Shown here in pieces: positions 1 through 5,932 of a stretch of 14,454 nucleotides of DNA. The notes under the pieces are model-generated. The model saw only the letters and a program-made list of their open reading frames with translations. It did no database searches and was not told where the DNA came from. The stretch is from Acidobacteriota bacterium (GTDB lineage Bacteria; Acidobacteriota; Thermoanaerobaculia; Multivoradales; SZUA-115), in assembly GCA_003231035.1 (NCBI GenBank), contig QIHU01000140.1:1-14454 (forward strand). The letters run 5' to 3'. Both the position numbers and the translations under genes were made by a program. How positions within the stretch are numbered: the first letter of the stretch is position 1; every line of letters starts with the position of its first letter.

Positions 1-355
1 GAGCTTGGCTTGCGACTCGCGACTCGTCGAGAGGAACCCGAGCCGCCCCGGCGCCCCGCTTGGCGGCCCGGTGGCGCTCGGCGTGGTGGATCGTCACCCG
101 CCGCATCAGTTGGGCGATCACTCCGAAGAGGTGGGCGCGGTTCTTCCAGCGCACCCGCGACTGCTTGAGCAAGTTGAGGAAGACCTCGTGCGCCAGCGCC
201 GTCGATCCGAGAGTGTGCCCCGGCCGCTCCTTACGGATCGCGCGCCGCGCCATGGAACGCAACTCGCCATAGATCAGCGGCGTCAGCTTCTCCAGCGCCG
301 CCTGATCGCCATCCTGCCACTCTCGCAGTAGCCGCGTGACTTCCTGGATTGCCAC
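1..355 (-). CDS. ECF sigma factor, PF07638-like (N-terminal part, cut by window edge)
   Basis: RNA polymerase sigma factor of the extracytoplasmic-function group, which directs RNA polymerase to a dedicated promoter set. The 118 visible residues run from a GTG start at 355. That start is preceded by the Shine-Dalgarno AGGGAG with a 6-nt gap, which decides it over upstream alternatives. The N-terminus has the typical opening (TRLLREWQDGDQAALEKL, then TPLIYGELRSMARR), followed by the region-2 segment with STALAHEVFLNLL and the aromatic/basic stretch RVRWKNRAHLFGVIAQLMRR. This matches the PF07638 ECF family common in Acidobacteria and Planctomycetes. Region 4, the -35-binding helix-turn-helix, lies beyond the window. 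Relatives are often followed by Ser/Thr kinase genes, but that side cannot be seen here. The gene is divergent from the secreted protein at 573. Confidence 0.88.
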   Translation of the reverse strand, partial: MAIQEVTRLLREWQDGDQAALEKLTPLIYGELRSMARRAIRKERPGHTLGSTALAHEVFLNLLKQSRVRWKNRAHLFGVIAQLMRRVTIHHAERHRAAKRGAGAARVPLDESRVASQA

Positions 356-375
356 AAATATCTCCCTCTGCCCAA

Positions 376-381
376 GGTATA
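376..381 (-). promoter_or_regulatory. possible -10 element of the sigma-factor gene
   Basis: TATACC, read on the minus strand, lies in the only AT-rich patch of the divergent spacer, about 20 nt upstream of the GTG start. No convincing -35 box sits at the usual distance, so this is a weak composition-based call. Confidence 0.2.
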
Positions 382-470
382 TTCGTAAAGCTTAACAGTT
401 GGTGGAACACGGAAAATGGCATTTCGGGTGACAAGAACCGCGGTGCAATCCGGCGTTATGAGGTAGGGGC

Positions 471-490
471 GCACGTTCAGCACGTTGCTG
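471..490. repeat. direct repeat GCACGTT x2 with overlapping palindrome in the divergent spacer
   Basis: GCACGTT occurs at 471-477 and again at 480-486, a 9-bp period. The second copy overlaps the perfect palindrome CAGCA-cgt-TGCTG at 478-490. The site lies between the divergent sigma-factor gene and the secreted-protein gene, where a regulator could affect both. No known operator consensus is recognised. The rest of the 217-bp spacer (356-572) holds no gene that I can support. Confidence 0.35.
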
Positions 491-572
491 ATCGGCGCAA
501 AGGTATGGATTCATGCTCTCTGAACCCGATTTGAACGGGCGGGGCAAGGGATCCGTTAAAGGAGGTACAGAA

Positions 573-1304
573 ATGAGTTTCAAGTATGTCTCTAGAGTTT
601 CGGTTTCCGTTCTGATTCTCGGCCTGGTGGCAGCAGGAACTCCGGCGGTGGCCATCGAGTTCCAGGTTCCCTTACCGCCGACTGGTACTACCCAGATCAC
701 GGGTTCCCAAACCACAACGATCGGGCCCGGTACTCTCGAACACTTCTACGAGACCAGATTCGCCGGTCTCGACCTCTGCCCGTCCATCTCTCTCCAGAAC
801 TCTCAGTTATCGGGGAGCATGGCACCTTGTTTTCCGCAGTTGCGCTACATGAAGGTGTTTCCCGGTACCCACGTCACGGGTAGTCTCGAAGGTCTCTTGG
901 GCGGTAGTGCGAGGGTCGGTTTCAACTCGGTGCAGAATCGTACTACGGGTTGTTTCGTGGCGTTCTCTTTGGGCTTTGACGTTCCAGAGCCCTTGTTGGT
1001 CGGGGAGCTCAGCTTGGATCTTGGCTCCGTGATCGGCGATAGTGCGCTCGCAGTCGCACTGTTCGACCCCAAAAGTGACGATGTCGCCCTCCTGGGCTGT
1101 GTCACTGAAAATCAGTCATCAGCCGGCGACACTCTGAAATGCGCCCTCCCACCGTCAATGGTGGTTGCGCACACTGATCGACGGCAACAGATAGAGATCT
1201 TCTTCATGATCGATGTGCAATGCGGTTTTCTTTCCGGCGTTGCCAAGGACGCTGTTGCTGTGAAAAAGGTCAGGCTGGGTCCACCGCCTCCGCCACCACC
1301 GTGA
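573..1304 (+). CDS. secreted hypothetical protein with six cysteines and a C-terminal heptaproline
   Basis: A 243-residue protein of unknown function. ATG 573 is chosen because AAAGGAGG lies 7-8 nt upstream and the next residues form a clear signal peptide: basic start, hydrophobic core at about residues 9-21, and cleavage likely after AVA at residue 27. An in-frame ATG at 513 lacks such a site. The mature part has six cysteines (residues 69, 86, 127, 176, 190, 217), an even number that would suit disulfides outside the cytoplasm. It is rich in Ser, Thr, Gly and Leu, suggesting a beta-rich fold, and ends in seven consecutive prolines. No catalytic motif is recognised. The gene is visibly less GC-rich than its neighbours. 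It sits divergently next to an ECF sigma-factor gene, so control by that sigma factor is possible but unproven. Confidence 0.75.
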   Translation: MSFKYVSRVSVSVLILGLVAAGTPAVAIEFQVPLPPTGTTQITGSQTTTIGPGTLEHFYETRFAGLDLCPSISLQNSQLSGSMAPCFPQLRYMKVFPGTHVTGSLEGLLGGSARVGFNSVQNRTTGCFVAFSLGFDVPEPLLVGELSLDLGSVIGDSALAVALFDPKSDDVALLGCVTENQSSAGDTLKCALPPSMVVAHTDRRQQIEIFFMIDVQCGFLSGVAKDAVAVKKVRLGPPPPPPP

Positions 1305-1313
1305 TTCTCCCCA

Positions 1314-1371
1314 GGCGGTGGGTCGCCTCGACGACTTCGGCTGCGAAGCCCTACTAGACCGACCCATCGCC
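1314..1371. terminator. large stem-loop in the convergent spacer
   Basis: GGCGGTGGGTCG (1314-1325) pairs with CGACCCATCGCC (1360-1371) over 12 bp with one G-U pair. The 34-nt loop contains a second perfect hairpin, CTTCG-GCTG-CGAAG (1335-1348). The structure begins 10 nt after the stop of the secreted-protein gene. There is no T-tract, so it may end transcription, protect the 3' end, or do neither. Confidence 0.4.
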
Positions 1372-1389
1372 AATCCGGCGATCATGAAA

Positions 1390-1426
1390 CCGAAGCCCAA
1401 AGACCTTGGGCCTTCCGCTGCTTCGG
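1390..1426. terminator. nested hairpin before the antitoxin stop codon
   Basis: The outer arms CCGAAG (1390-1395) and CTTCGG (1421-1426) enclose inner arms GCCCAA (1395-1400) and TTGGGC (1406-1411) with a 5-nt loop. It lies 6 nt past the end of the minus-strand toxin/antitoxin ORF, so it could serve that transcript. No poly-U tract is seen. Confidence 0.3.
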
Positions 1427-1431
1427 ACAGT

Positions 1432-1629
1432 CTAAGAATCCAGAGAGGTTGTCCTCGGTCTAACCCCTTTGGGCTCTTTGGCTAGCCTGCGTAGCGCCTC
1501 ATTGACCTGATCGGAGGTTGGGAACGCTTCGGCCACGTCAGGATCGAGAACCACCAGCTTCACACCCTCGGTGAGGCGATCGGTGTATTTTCCTCGAACA
1601 CCCTTGGAGAAATCGTATTCCGCACGCAT
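1432..1629 (-). CDS. antitoxin partner of the BrnT-like toxin, internal start
   Basis: The antitoxin half can be translated alone. ATG 1629 has AAGAGGA 6 nt upstream, a good ribosome-binding site, giving 65 residues. It starts MRAEYDFSKGVRGKYTDRL, has a short DPDVAEAFPTSDQVNEALRRLA segment likely to form a strand and helix, and ends in a basic tail. Such small proteins accompany DUF497/BrnT toxins and are presumed to bind and neutralise them. The retained ribosome-binding site and start suggest free antitoxin may still be made besides the toxin-antitoxin fusion. Its frame is identical to that of the upstream toxin part, with no intervening stop. Confidence 0.6.
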   Translation of the reverse strand: MRAEYDFSKGVRGKYTDRLTEGVKLVVLDPDVAEAFPTSDQVNEALRRLAKEPKGVRPRTTSLDS

Positions 1630-1902
1630 GGTCAATCCTCTTGATAGTAGCGCTGGAGTGGCGGTTCTAGCGCTGATCAACCTCACTGTATCGTTAATGT
1701 CAGTGTGCACAACGACGAGCAGGCGACCCTTGAAGGACAATCCTACTAGAACCCAGCGCTGCTCGGAGGCTGAGTGGTCGGGATCGGCACTAGTCAGCGA
1801 CAGCGGGTCGGCGAATGCCGAAGTAGCCTCTTCGAACTCGACGCCGTGGCGACGGATGTTCGCAATGGCCTTCACAGGACTCCATTCGAAGGTCATGCTC
1901 AT
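1432..1902 (-). CDS. BrnT-like toxin fused in frame to its EYDFS-type antitoxin
   Basis: A single 156-residue ORF with two recognisable parts. Residues 1-91 resemble BrnT (DUF497/PF04365), a small ribonuclease toxin: FEWSPVKAIANIRRHGVEFEEA near the start, then DPDHSASEQRW, LLVVVHTD and a terminal RLISARTAT. Residues 92-156 are a typical separate antitoxin (MRAEYDFSKGVRGKY, then a DPDVAEAF segment). BrnT relatives normally stop about ten residues after ISARxAT. Here that tail is present only in another frame, as YYQED and TGA at 1649-1632, so loss of about 8 nt or gain of 1 nt seems to have joined the genes. The start could be ATG 1902 or ATG 1896 (MTFEWSP fits the family better); neither has a strong Shine-Dalgarno. 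It lies 47 nt downstream of the FAD oxidase gene on the same strand. Toxin activity of the altered product is uncertain. Confidence 0.75.
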   Translation of the reverse strand: MSMTFEWSPVKAIANIRRHGVEFEEATSAFADPLSLTSADPDHSASEQRWVLVGLSFKGRLLVVVHTDINDTVRLISARTATPALLSRGLTMRAEYDFSKGVRGKYTDRLTEGVKLVVLDPDVAEAFPTSDQVNEALRRLAKEPKGVRPRTTSLDS

Positions 1903-1949
1903 GGCGGCATTCTAGTTGGCCCATCCAGCGATGATCGTCGTTCCGCCCG

Positions 1950-3359
1950 TCATCCCTCCGGGAAGATCTTGCCCGGATTGAGAATCCCCAGAGGATCGAA
2001 AGCTTTCTTGACTTGCCGCATCAGCGCCAGGGTCGGAGGGTCGATGGCCAGGGGTAGGAACCGTTTTTGCGACCAGCCGATGCCGTGTTCGCCGGAGAGG
2101 GTGCCGCCGAGGTCGACCACGGCGCGGAAGAGTTGCTCTTCGGCGGCGTCGCGGCGGGCTTCCCACTGCGCGAGTGGTAGGTCGTCGCGCAGAAGGTTGA
2201 CGTGCAGATTGCCGTCGCCGGCGTGGCCGAAGCAGATGGCGGTGAGGCCGTGGTCGGCGGCCGCCTTGCGGGCGGCGCGCACCAGGTCTGCCAGCGCCTT
2301 GCGGGGGACCACGGTGTCGGCCTCTTTGTAGACACTGCGGTGCTTGACCGCCTCGCCGATCTGGGTGCGCACCGCCCACAGCCGGCGCTGCTCGGCGGCG
2401 TCTATCGCCACCAAGGGTTCGCCGGCTCCCAGCTGGGCGGTGAGTTCGGCGAGCGCGGCGGCCCGTTCGAGGAGGGCGTCGGCCTCCTCGCCGTCGAGTT
2501 CCACCAGCAACATCGCCTCTTGATCGATGAGGCCCGGTGGTAGGGGCATCACCGCGCCCACGGCGCGTAGTGCCTCCGCTTCCATCAGCTCACAGGTCGC
2601 GGGATCGAAACCGGCCAGGAAGATCTCTTCGACCGCGGCGGCTGCCGAGTCCAGCGCCGGGAAGGGGAGGACCAGGACCAGGGTCGCCTTCGGTTTGGCC
2701 AGCAGGCGCAGGGTGGCGGCGGTGATCACCGCCAAGGTGCCCTCGGAACCGACCAGGAGTTGGGTCAAGTTGTAGCCGGTGGCGTCCTTGCGGGTGCGAG
2801 CGCCGGTGTGGATCAACTCGCCGCTGGGGAGCACCGCTTCGAGCGCCAGCACGTAGCGCCGGGTGGTGCCGTACTTGCACGAGTGCGGGCCGGCCGAGTC
2901 TTCGGCCAGGTTGCCGCCCAACAGGCAACTCTCGCTGCTCGCCGGGTCGGGAGGATAGAACAGCCCCAGCTCCTCGACCTGGCGCTGCAACTCGCCGGTG
3001 ACCACGCCGGCCTCCACTTCGCACGACAAATCCCGGCGATCGATCCAACGAACTTTGTTGAGCCGCTCGACCGACAGGCAGATTCCTCCAAAGATGGGCA
3101 GAGCGCCGCCCGAAAGGCCGGTGCCGGCGCCGCGCGGGGTCACCGGCAGGCGCAGTTCGCTGGCTAGACGCATCACCGCCGCGACCTGTTCGGGGGTTGA
3201 CGGCAGGGCGACCGCTTGGGGAGGGAAGTACAAGTCCTCGGTCTCGTCGCGGCCGTAGCGTTGGCGCGCTAGATCGTCGGTGCGCAGTCCCTCGGAACCC
3301 AGAATGGTGGCCAGCCGGTCGAGTGCCGCGGGGTCGATCGAAGCGAAGGTCGAACTCAT
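1950..3359 (-). CDS. FAD-binding oxidase/dehydrogenase, GlcD / D-lactate dehydrogenase type
   Basis: A 469-residue flavoprotein of the GlcD/DLD group, which oxidises 2-hydroxy acids such as glycolate or D-lactate and passes electrons to the respiratory chain or another acceptor. The FAD_binding_4 domain is seen in PRGAGTGLSGG (residues 75-85), YPPDPAS..S followed by GGNLAEDSAG (about 135-157) and GSEGTLAVIT (204-213). The C-terminal FAD-oxidase domain has CFGHAGDGNLHVN (about 377-388), SGEHGIGWSQKRF (422-434) and the usual ending NPGKIFP (461-467). Length is normal for the family. No Fe-S partner (GlcF-like) or GlcE is adjacent, so the exact substrate is open. The start 3359 lies 10 nt after the fxsA stop, which suggests cotranscription. 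No strong Shine-Dalgarno is visible, so translation may depend on fxsA. Confidence 0.9.
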   Translation of the reverse strand: MSSTFASIDPAALDRLATILGSEGLRTDDLARQRYGRDETEDLYFPPQAVALPSTPEQVAAVMRLASELRLPVTPRGAGTGLSGGALPIFGGICLSVERLNKVRWIDRRDLSCEVEAGVVTGELQRQVEELGLFYPPDPASSESCLLGGNLAEDSAGPHSCKYGTTRRYVLALEAVLPSGELIHTGARTRKDATGYNLTQLLVGSEGTLAVITAATLRLLAKPKATLVLVLPFPALDSAAAAVEEIFLAGFDPATCELMEAEALRAVGAVMPLPPGLIDQEAMLLVELDGEEADALLERAAALAELTAQLGAGEPLVAIDAAEQRRLWAVRTQIGEAVKHRSVYKEADTVVPRKALADLVRAARKAAADHGLTAICFGHAGDGNLHVNLLRDDLPLAQWEARRDAAEEQLFRAVVDLGGTLSGEHGIGWSQKRFLPLAIDPPTLALMRQVKKAFDPLGILNPGKIFPEG

Positions 3360-3369
3360 GGCGGCGAGT

Positions 3370-3918
3370 CTAACGGTTCCCTTCGGGCTCTCTCGATGCT
3401 GAACTCTCTGCTGAAGTCCCTGCTGAAGTTTCTGGGGCGTCGCGGACCACCCGTGCCTCGACCTCGATCACCGGACCGCCGGCGCCAGGGTCGGGGCCAA
3501 CCCGGGGTGGGCTTTTTTGTCGCGGGCCGGGGACGGGAATGTCGCCCACCGCGCGCCCGACCCGACCCGCCAGCCAGCCTTCCAGTCGTCGACTGAGCAA
3601 GGAACGGATCGGCGGCACGAGGAGGGCGAAGCCAGTGAGATCGGTGAGTAACCCCGGGGTCAACAGGACCGCGCCCGCGACCAAGATCAACAGGCCGTCG
3701 AGCAGGGTTCGGCCCGGTGGCCGGCCGGCCGCCGACTCTTGCTGGAAGCGTGACCAGGTGGCCAGCCCCTGCTGTCGCGCCAGGGAGGCTCCGAGGATTC
3801 CCGTGACCACCACCAGCGCCACCGTCGCGGCCAAACCGATCCGCTCGCCGAGCTGGACGAGCAAGAAGAGTTCGATCAACGGAACGGTGATGAAGAGCAA
3901 GAGGAGGCGCGCCAACAT
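3370..3918 (-). CDS. fxsA: FxsA family membrane protein
   Basis: A 182-residue inner-membrane protein of the FxsA family, named for suppression of F-plasmid exclusion of phage T7 in E. coli; its normal role is not well defined. Family signatures are the N-terminal helix with VPLIELFLLVQLGERIG (about 12-28), a second helix around 29-46, the conserved RQQG turn, and a third helix ending LTPGLLTDLTGFALLVPP (about 86-103). The C-terminal soluble tail contains PVIEVEARVV, matching the short acidic motif of the family, then a low-complexity TSAGTSAESSAS end encoded by a partly repeated CTGCTGAAGT sequence. It is the first gene of a minus-strand run with the FAD oxidase. Its ATG lies inside a perfect inverted repeat (3911-3942), described separately. 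Confidence 0.87.
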   Translation of the reverse strand: MLARLLLLFITVPLIELFLLVQLGERIGLAATVALVVVTGILGASLARQQGLATWSRFQQESAAGRPPGRTLLDGLLILVAGAVLLTPGLLTDLTGFALLVPPIRSLLSRRLEGWLAGRVGRAVGDIPVPGPRQKSPPRVGPDPGAGGPVIEVEARVVRDAPETSAGTSAESSASREPEGNR

Positions 3919-3942
3919 CGTTCCACTCTCGGCGATGTTGGC
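3911..3942 (-). promoter_or_regulatory. perfect inverted repeat enclosing the fxsA start codon
   Basis: GCCAACATCG (3911-3920) and CGATGTTGGC (3933-3942) are exact reverse complements separated by 12 nt. In the fxsA mRNA the ATG (3918-3916) falls in the 3' arm, while the purine-rich ribosome-binding segment (GAGAGTGGAA) falls in the loop. The structure could limit initiation, or the DNA could be a binding site for a dimeric regulator. The geometry is directly visible; function is inferred. Confidence 0.5.
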
Positions 3943-3984
3943 CGGGAGGTCAAGGGTGAGAAGCTGAGCGACCGCGATCGGTTC

Positions 3985-4020
3985 GGCGGTGCCGAGGGCG
4001 GTACTGAGGGCGGTACTGAG
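3985..4020. repeat. three tandem 12-bp repeats upstream of fxsA
   Basis: GGCGGTGCCGAG (3985-3996) is followed by two identical copies of GGCGGTACTGAG (3997-4008, 4009-4020). The array lies in the divergent spacer between fxsA and the CRTAC1-type gene. It could be a small variable-number repeat or a cluster of binding sites. Confidence 0.7.
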
Positions 4021-4044
4021 AGGCTAGAGAACTGGTAGATTGGC

Positions 4045-4059
4045 GGCTGCAAGGCAGCC
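4045..4059 (+). other. short hairpin in the leader of the CRTAC1-type gene
   Basis: GGCTGC (4045-4050) and GCAGCC (4054-4059) form a 6-bp stem with a 3-nt loop. A separate 10-bp direct repeat CTGAGAGGCT flanks this part (4016-4025 and 4078-4087). Either could be chance in GC-rich DNA. Confidence 0.25.
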
Positions 4060-4111
4060 CGTGATGGTCGCTGGCCCTGAGAGGCTGTTGACTCTGCTTT
4101 GTCAGCCAAGG

Positions 4112-5932
4112 ATGAAGAGATCTAGAGTGACTACCCTCGATGAATGTCAATTTGGAGCGCCCGCGCGGCGCTGCCCACCGGTGGCTGGTTTGCTGGTTCT
4201 CTTAAGTCTTGCGCTCTCGGCCTTGGCCGGCCCCTGGGGCAGTTCCGTGGCGGCGGCCACCGCCGATCCTCTGCTCGATCCTCTGTTTGAAGACATATCG
4301 CGGCAGGCCGGGGTGGATTTCGTCCATTTCAACGGCATGACCGGTGAGTTCTATTTCCCGGAGATGGCGGGGCAAGGCGGCGCTTTTCTCGACTACGACG
4401 GCGATGGCGACCTCGATCTCTACCTGGTGCAGGGAGCGCTGCTGGGCGAAGGTCGGCGGATGGAGCAAGCCACCTTGCCGTTTCGCGGCGCCGGCAAGCC
4501 CAGCGACCGGCTCCTGCGCAACGATTCGTCGGCCCCGGGAACCGCCGTGCGGTTCACCGATGTCACCCAGCGCTCGGGGATCACCGCCACCGGCTACGGC
4601 ATGGGAGTCGCCACCGGCGACTACGACAACGATGGCTGGGTGGACCTCTACGTGACCCACTACGGAGCCAACCAACTGTGGCGCAACTTGGGCGATGGCA
4701 CCTTTCGCGAGGTGACCGCCGAGGCCGGCGTCGACGACCCGCGGTGGAGCACCAGCGCCGCTTTCGTCGACTATGACGGCGACGGTTGGCTGGACCTGTA
4801 CGTGGTCAACTACGTTGATTTCTCCATTAGCCGCAATCCGCGTTGCTATGCCGAGAGCAGTCGGCGTGACTACTGCGGCCCCTCCGGTTTTCCCTCACAG
4901 AGCGATCGCCTGCTGCACAACCGAGGCGACGGAACCTTCGAGGACGTTTCGGTGCGGTCGGGGGTGGGGCGGCTGAGCGGCGCGGGGCTGGGGGTGGTGA
5001 GCAGTGACTTCAACGGCGACGGCCGGGTCGATCTCTACGTCGCCAACGACGGCGAAGCCAACTTCCTGTGGCTCAACCAAGGCGATGGCACCTTCGTCGA
5101 CGACGCCCTCTTCGCCGGGGTGGCGGTCAACCGTGCCGGCGCGCCCGAGGCGAGCATGGGGGTGGATGCGGGCGACTTCGATGGCGACGGCGACGACGAC
5201 CTCTTCATGACCCATCTGATGGGCGAGAGCAACACCCTCTTCGCCAACCTCGGTGGTGGCCTTTTCGAAGATCGTTCGATCGAACTGGGGCTGGCGGCAT
5301 CGAGCCTTCCGTTGACCGCCTTCGGCACCTCCTGGATCGACTACGACAACGACGGCTGGCTCGATCTGTTGGTGCTCAACGGCGCGGTGCGCATCCTCGA
5401 AGAGCTGGCCCAAGCCGGCGATCCCTATCCCCTCGATCAGCCCAATCAGCTGTTTCGCAACCGCGCGGGTCAGCGCTTCGAGGAAACCACCGCCCAAGCC
5501 GGGGAGGCGTTTAGCCGCCTGGAAGTCAGTCGGGGTGCCGCTTTGGGCGATGTCGACAACGACGGCGACCTCGACCTGCTGATCCTCAACAACAGCGGCC
5601 CGGCCCGTCTGCTGCGCAACCGAGCCGCCGACGGGGCCGGCTGGCTGAGCGTGCGGGTCGAAGACTCCGTCAGCGGCCGCGATCTCTTGGGGAGCCGAGC
5701 CATCCTCCGACGAGAGAAAGGGCCGGTCCTCCATCGACGGTTGCACAGCGATGGCGGCTACTGCTCGGCGCGGGACCCTCGGGCCTTCTTCGGCCTGGGC
5801 AAGGCTCAAGGCCAGCGGTCAACGATCTCCTCGTTGGAATTGATCTCACCGCGAGCAACGCGGCTGCGGCTGGTGGGGGGGCCGGCTGGCCGCCATTGGA
5901 CAATTCGATTGCCGAGGGAGGACACCCAGTGA
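4112..5932 (+). CDS. exported CRTAC1/ASPIC-UnbV beta-propeller protein with seven calcium-binding repeats
   Basis: A 606-residue exported protein from ATG 4112. It has a long basic leader, a hydrophobic core (about LLVLLSLALSALAG) and likely cleavage near VAAATA. The mature start, FEDISRQAGVDFVHFNG and the following FPEMAGQGGA, is the classic opening of the CRTAC1 family. Seven FG-GAP/VCBS blades carry DxDxDG calcium loops: DYDGDGDLDL at 94, DYDNDGWVDL at 170, DYDGDGWLDL at 220, DFNGDGRVDL at 299, DFDGDGDDDL at 355, DYDNDGWLDL at 410, DVDNDGDLDL at 480. The C-terminus (about 515-600) is an ASPIC/UnbV domain with GSRAILRREKG, SDGGYCSARDPRAFFGLG and SSLELISP. Start choice is uncertain: TTG 4040, ATG 4064 and GTG 4127 are in frame, and GTG 4127 has AAGAGA upstream. 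The role is probably binding or adhesion outside the cell. The stop overlaps the TPR gene. Confidence 0.88.
   Translation: MKRSRVTTLDECQFGAPARRCPPVAGLLVLLSLALSALAGPWGSSVAAATADPLLDPLFEDISRQAGVDFVHFNGMTGEFYFPEMAGQGGAFLDYDGDGDLDLYLVQGALLGEGRRMEQATLPFRGAGKPSDRLLRNDSSAPGTAVRFTDVTQRSGITATGYGMGVATGDYDNDGWVDLYVTHYGANQLWRNLGDGTFREVTAEAGVDDPRWSTSAAFVDYDGDGWLDLYVVNYVDFSISRNPRCYAESSRRDYCGPSGFPSQSDRLLHNRGDGTFEDVSVRSGVGRLSGAGLGVVSSDFNGDGRVDLYVANDGEANFLWLNQGDGTFVDDALFAGVAVNRAGAPEASMGVDAGDFDGDGDDDLFMTHLMGESNTLFANLGGGLFEDRSIELGLAASSLPLTAFGTSWIDYDNDGWLDLLVLNGAVRILEELAQAGDPYPLDQPNQLFRNRAGQRFEETTAQAGEAFSRLEVSRGAALGDVDNDGDLDLLILNNSGPARLLRNRAADGAGWLSVRVEDSVSGRDLLGSRAILRREKGPVLHRRLHSDGGYCSARDPRAFFGLGKAQGQRSTISSLELISPRATRLRLVGGPAGRHWTIRLPREDTQ

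Noticed and set aside
5..331. Plus-strand open frame at the window start
   Set aside because: The opposite strand encodes a recognisable ECF sigma factor with a good ribosome-binding site; the plus frame is low-complexity Arg/Leu/Pro.
531..560. TTGAAC ... GTTAAA as a sigma-70 promoter for the secreted protein
   Set aside because: Its -10 would overlap the Shine-Dalgarno of the gene and leave no room for a leader.
3994..4020. CRISPR-like repeat array
   Set aside because: The units are 12 bp, directly adjacent, with no spacers and no cas genes.
4895..5809. Long minus-strand open frame (304 codons) opposite the CRTAC1 gene
   Set aside because: It is the mirror of the repeated GACGGCGAC-type calcium-loop codons in GC-rich DNA; it has no family features and overlaps a clear gene.
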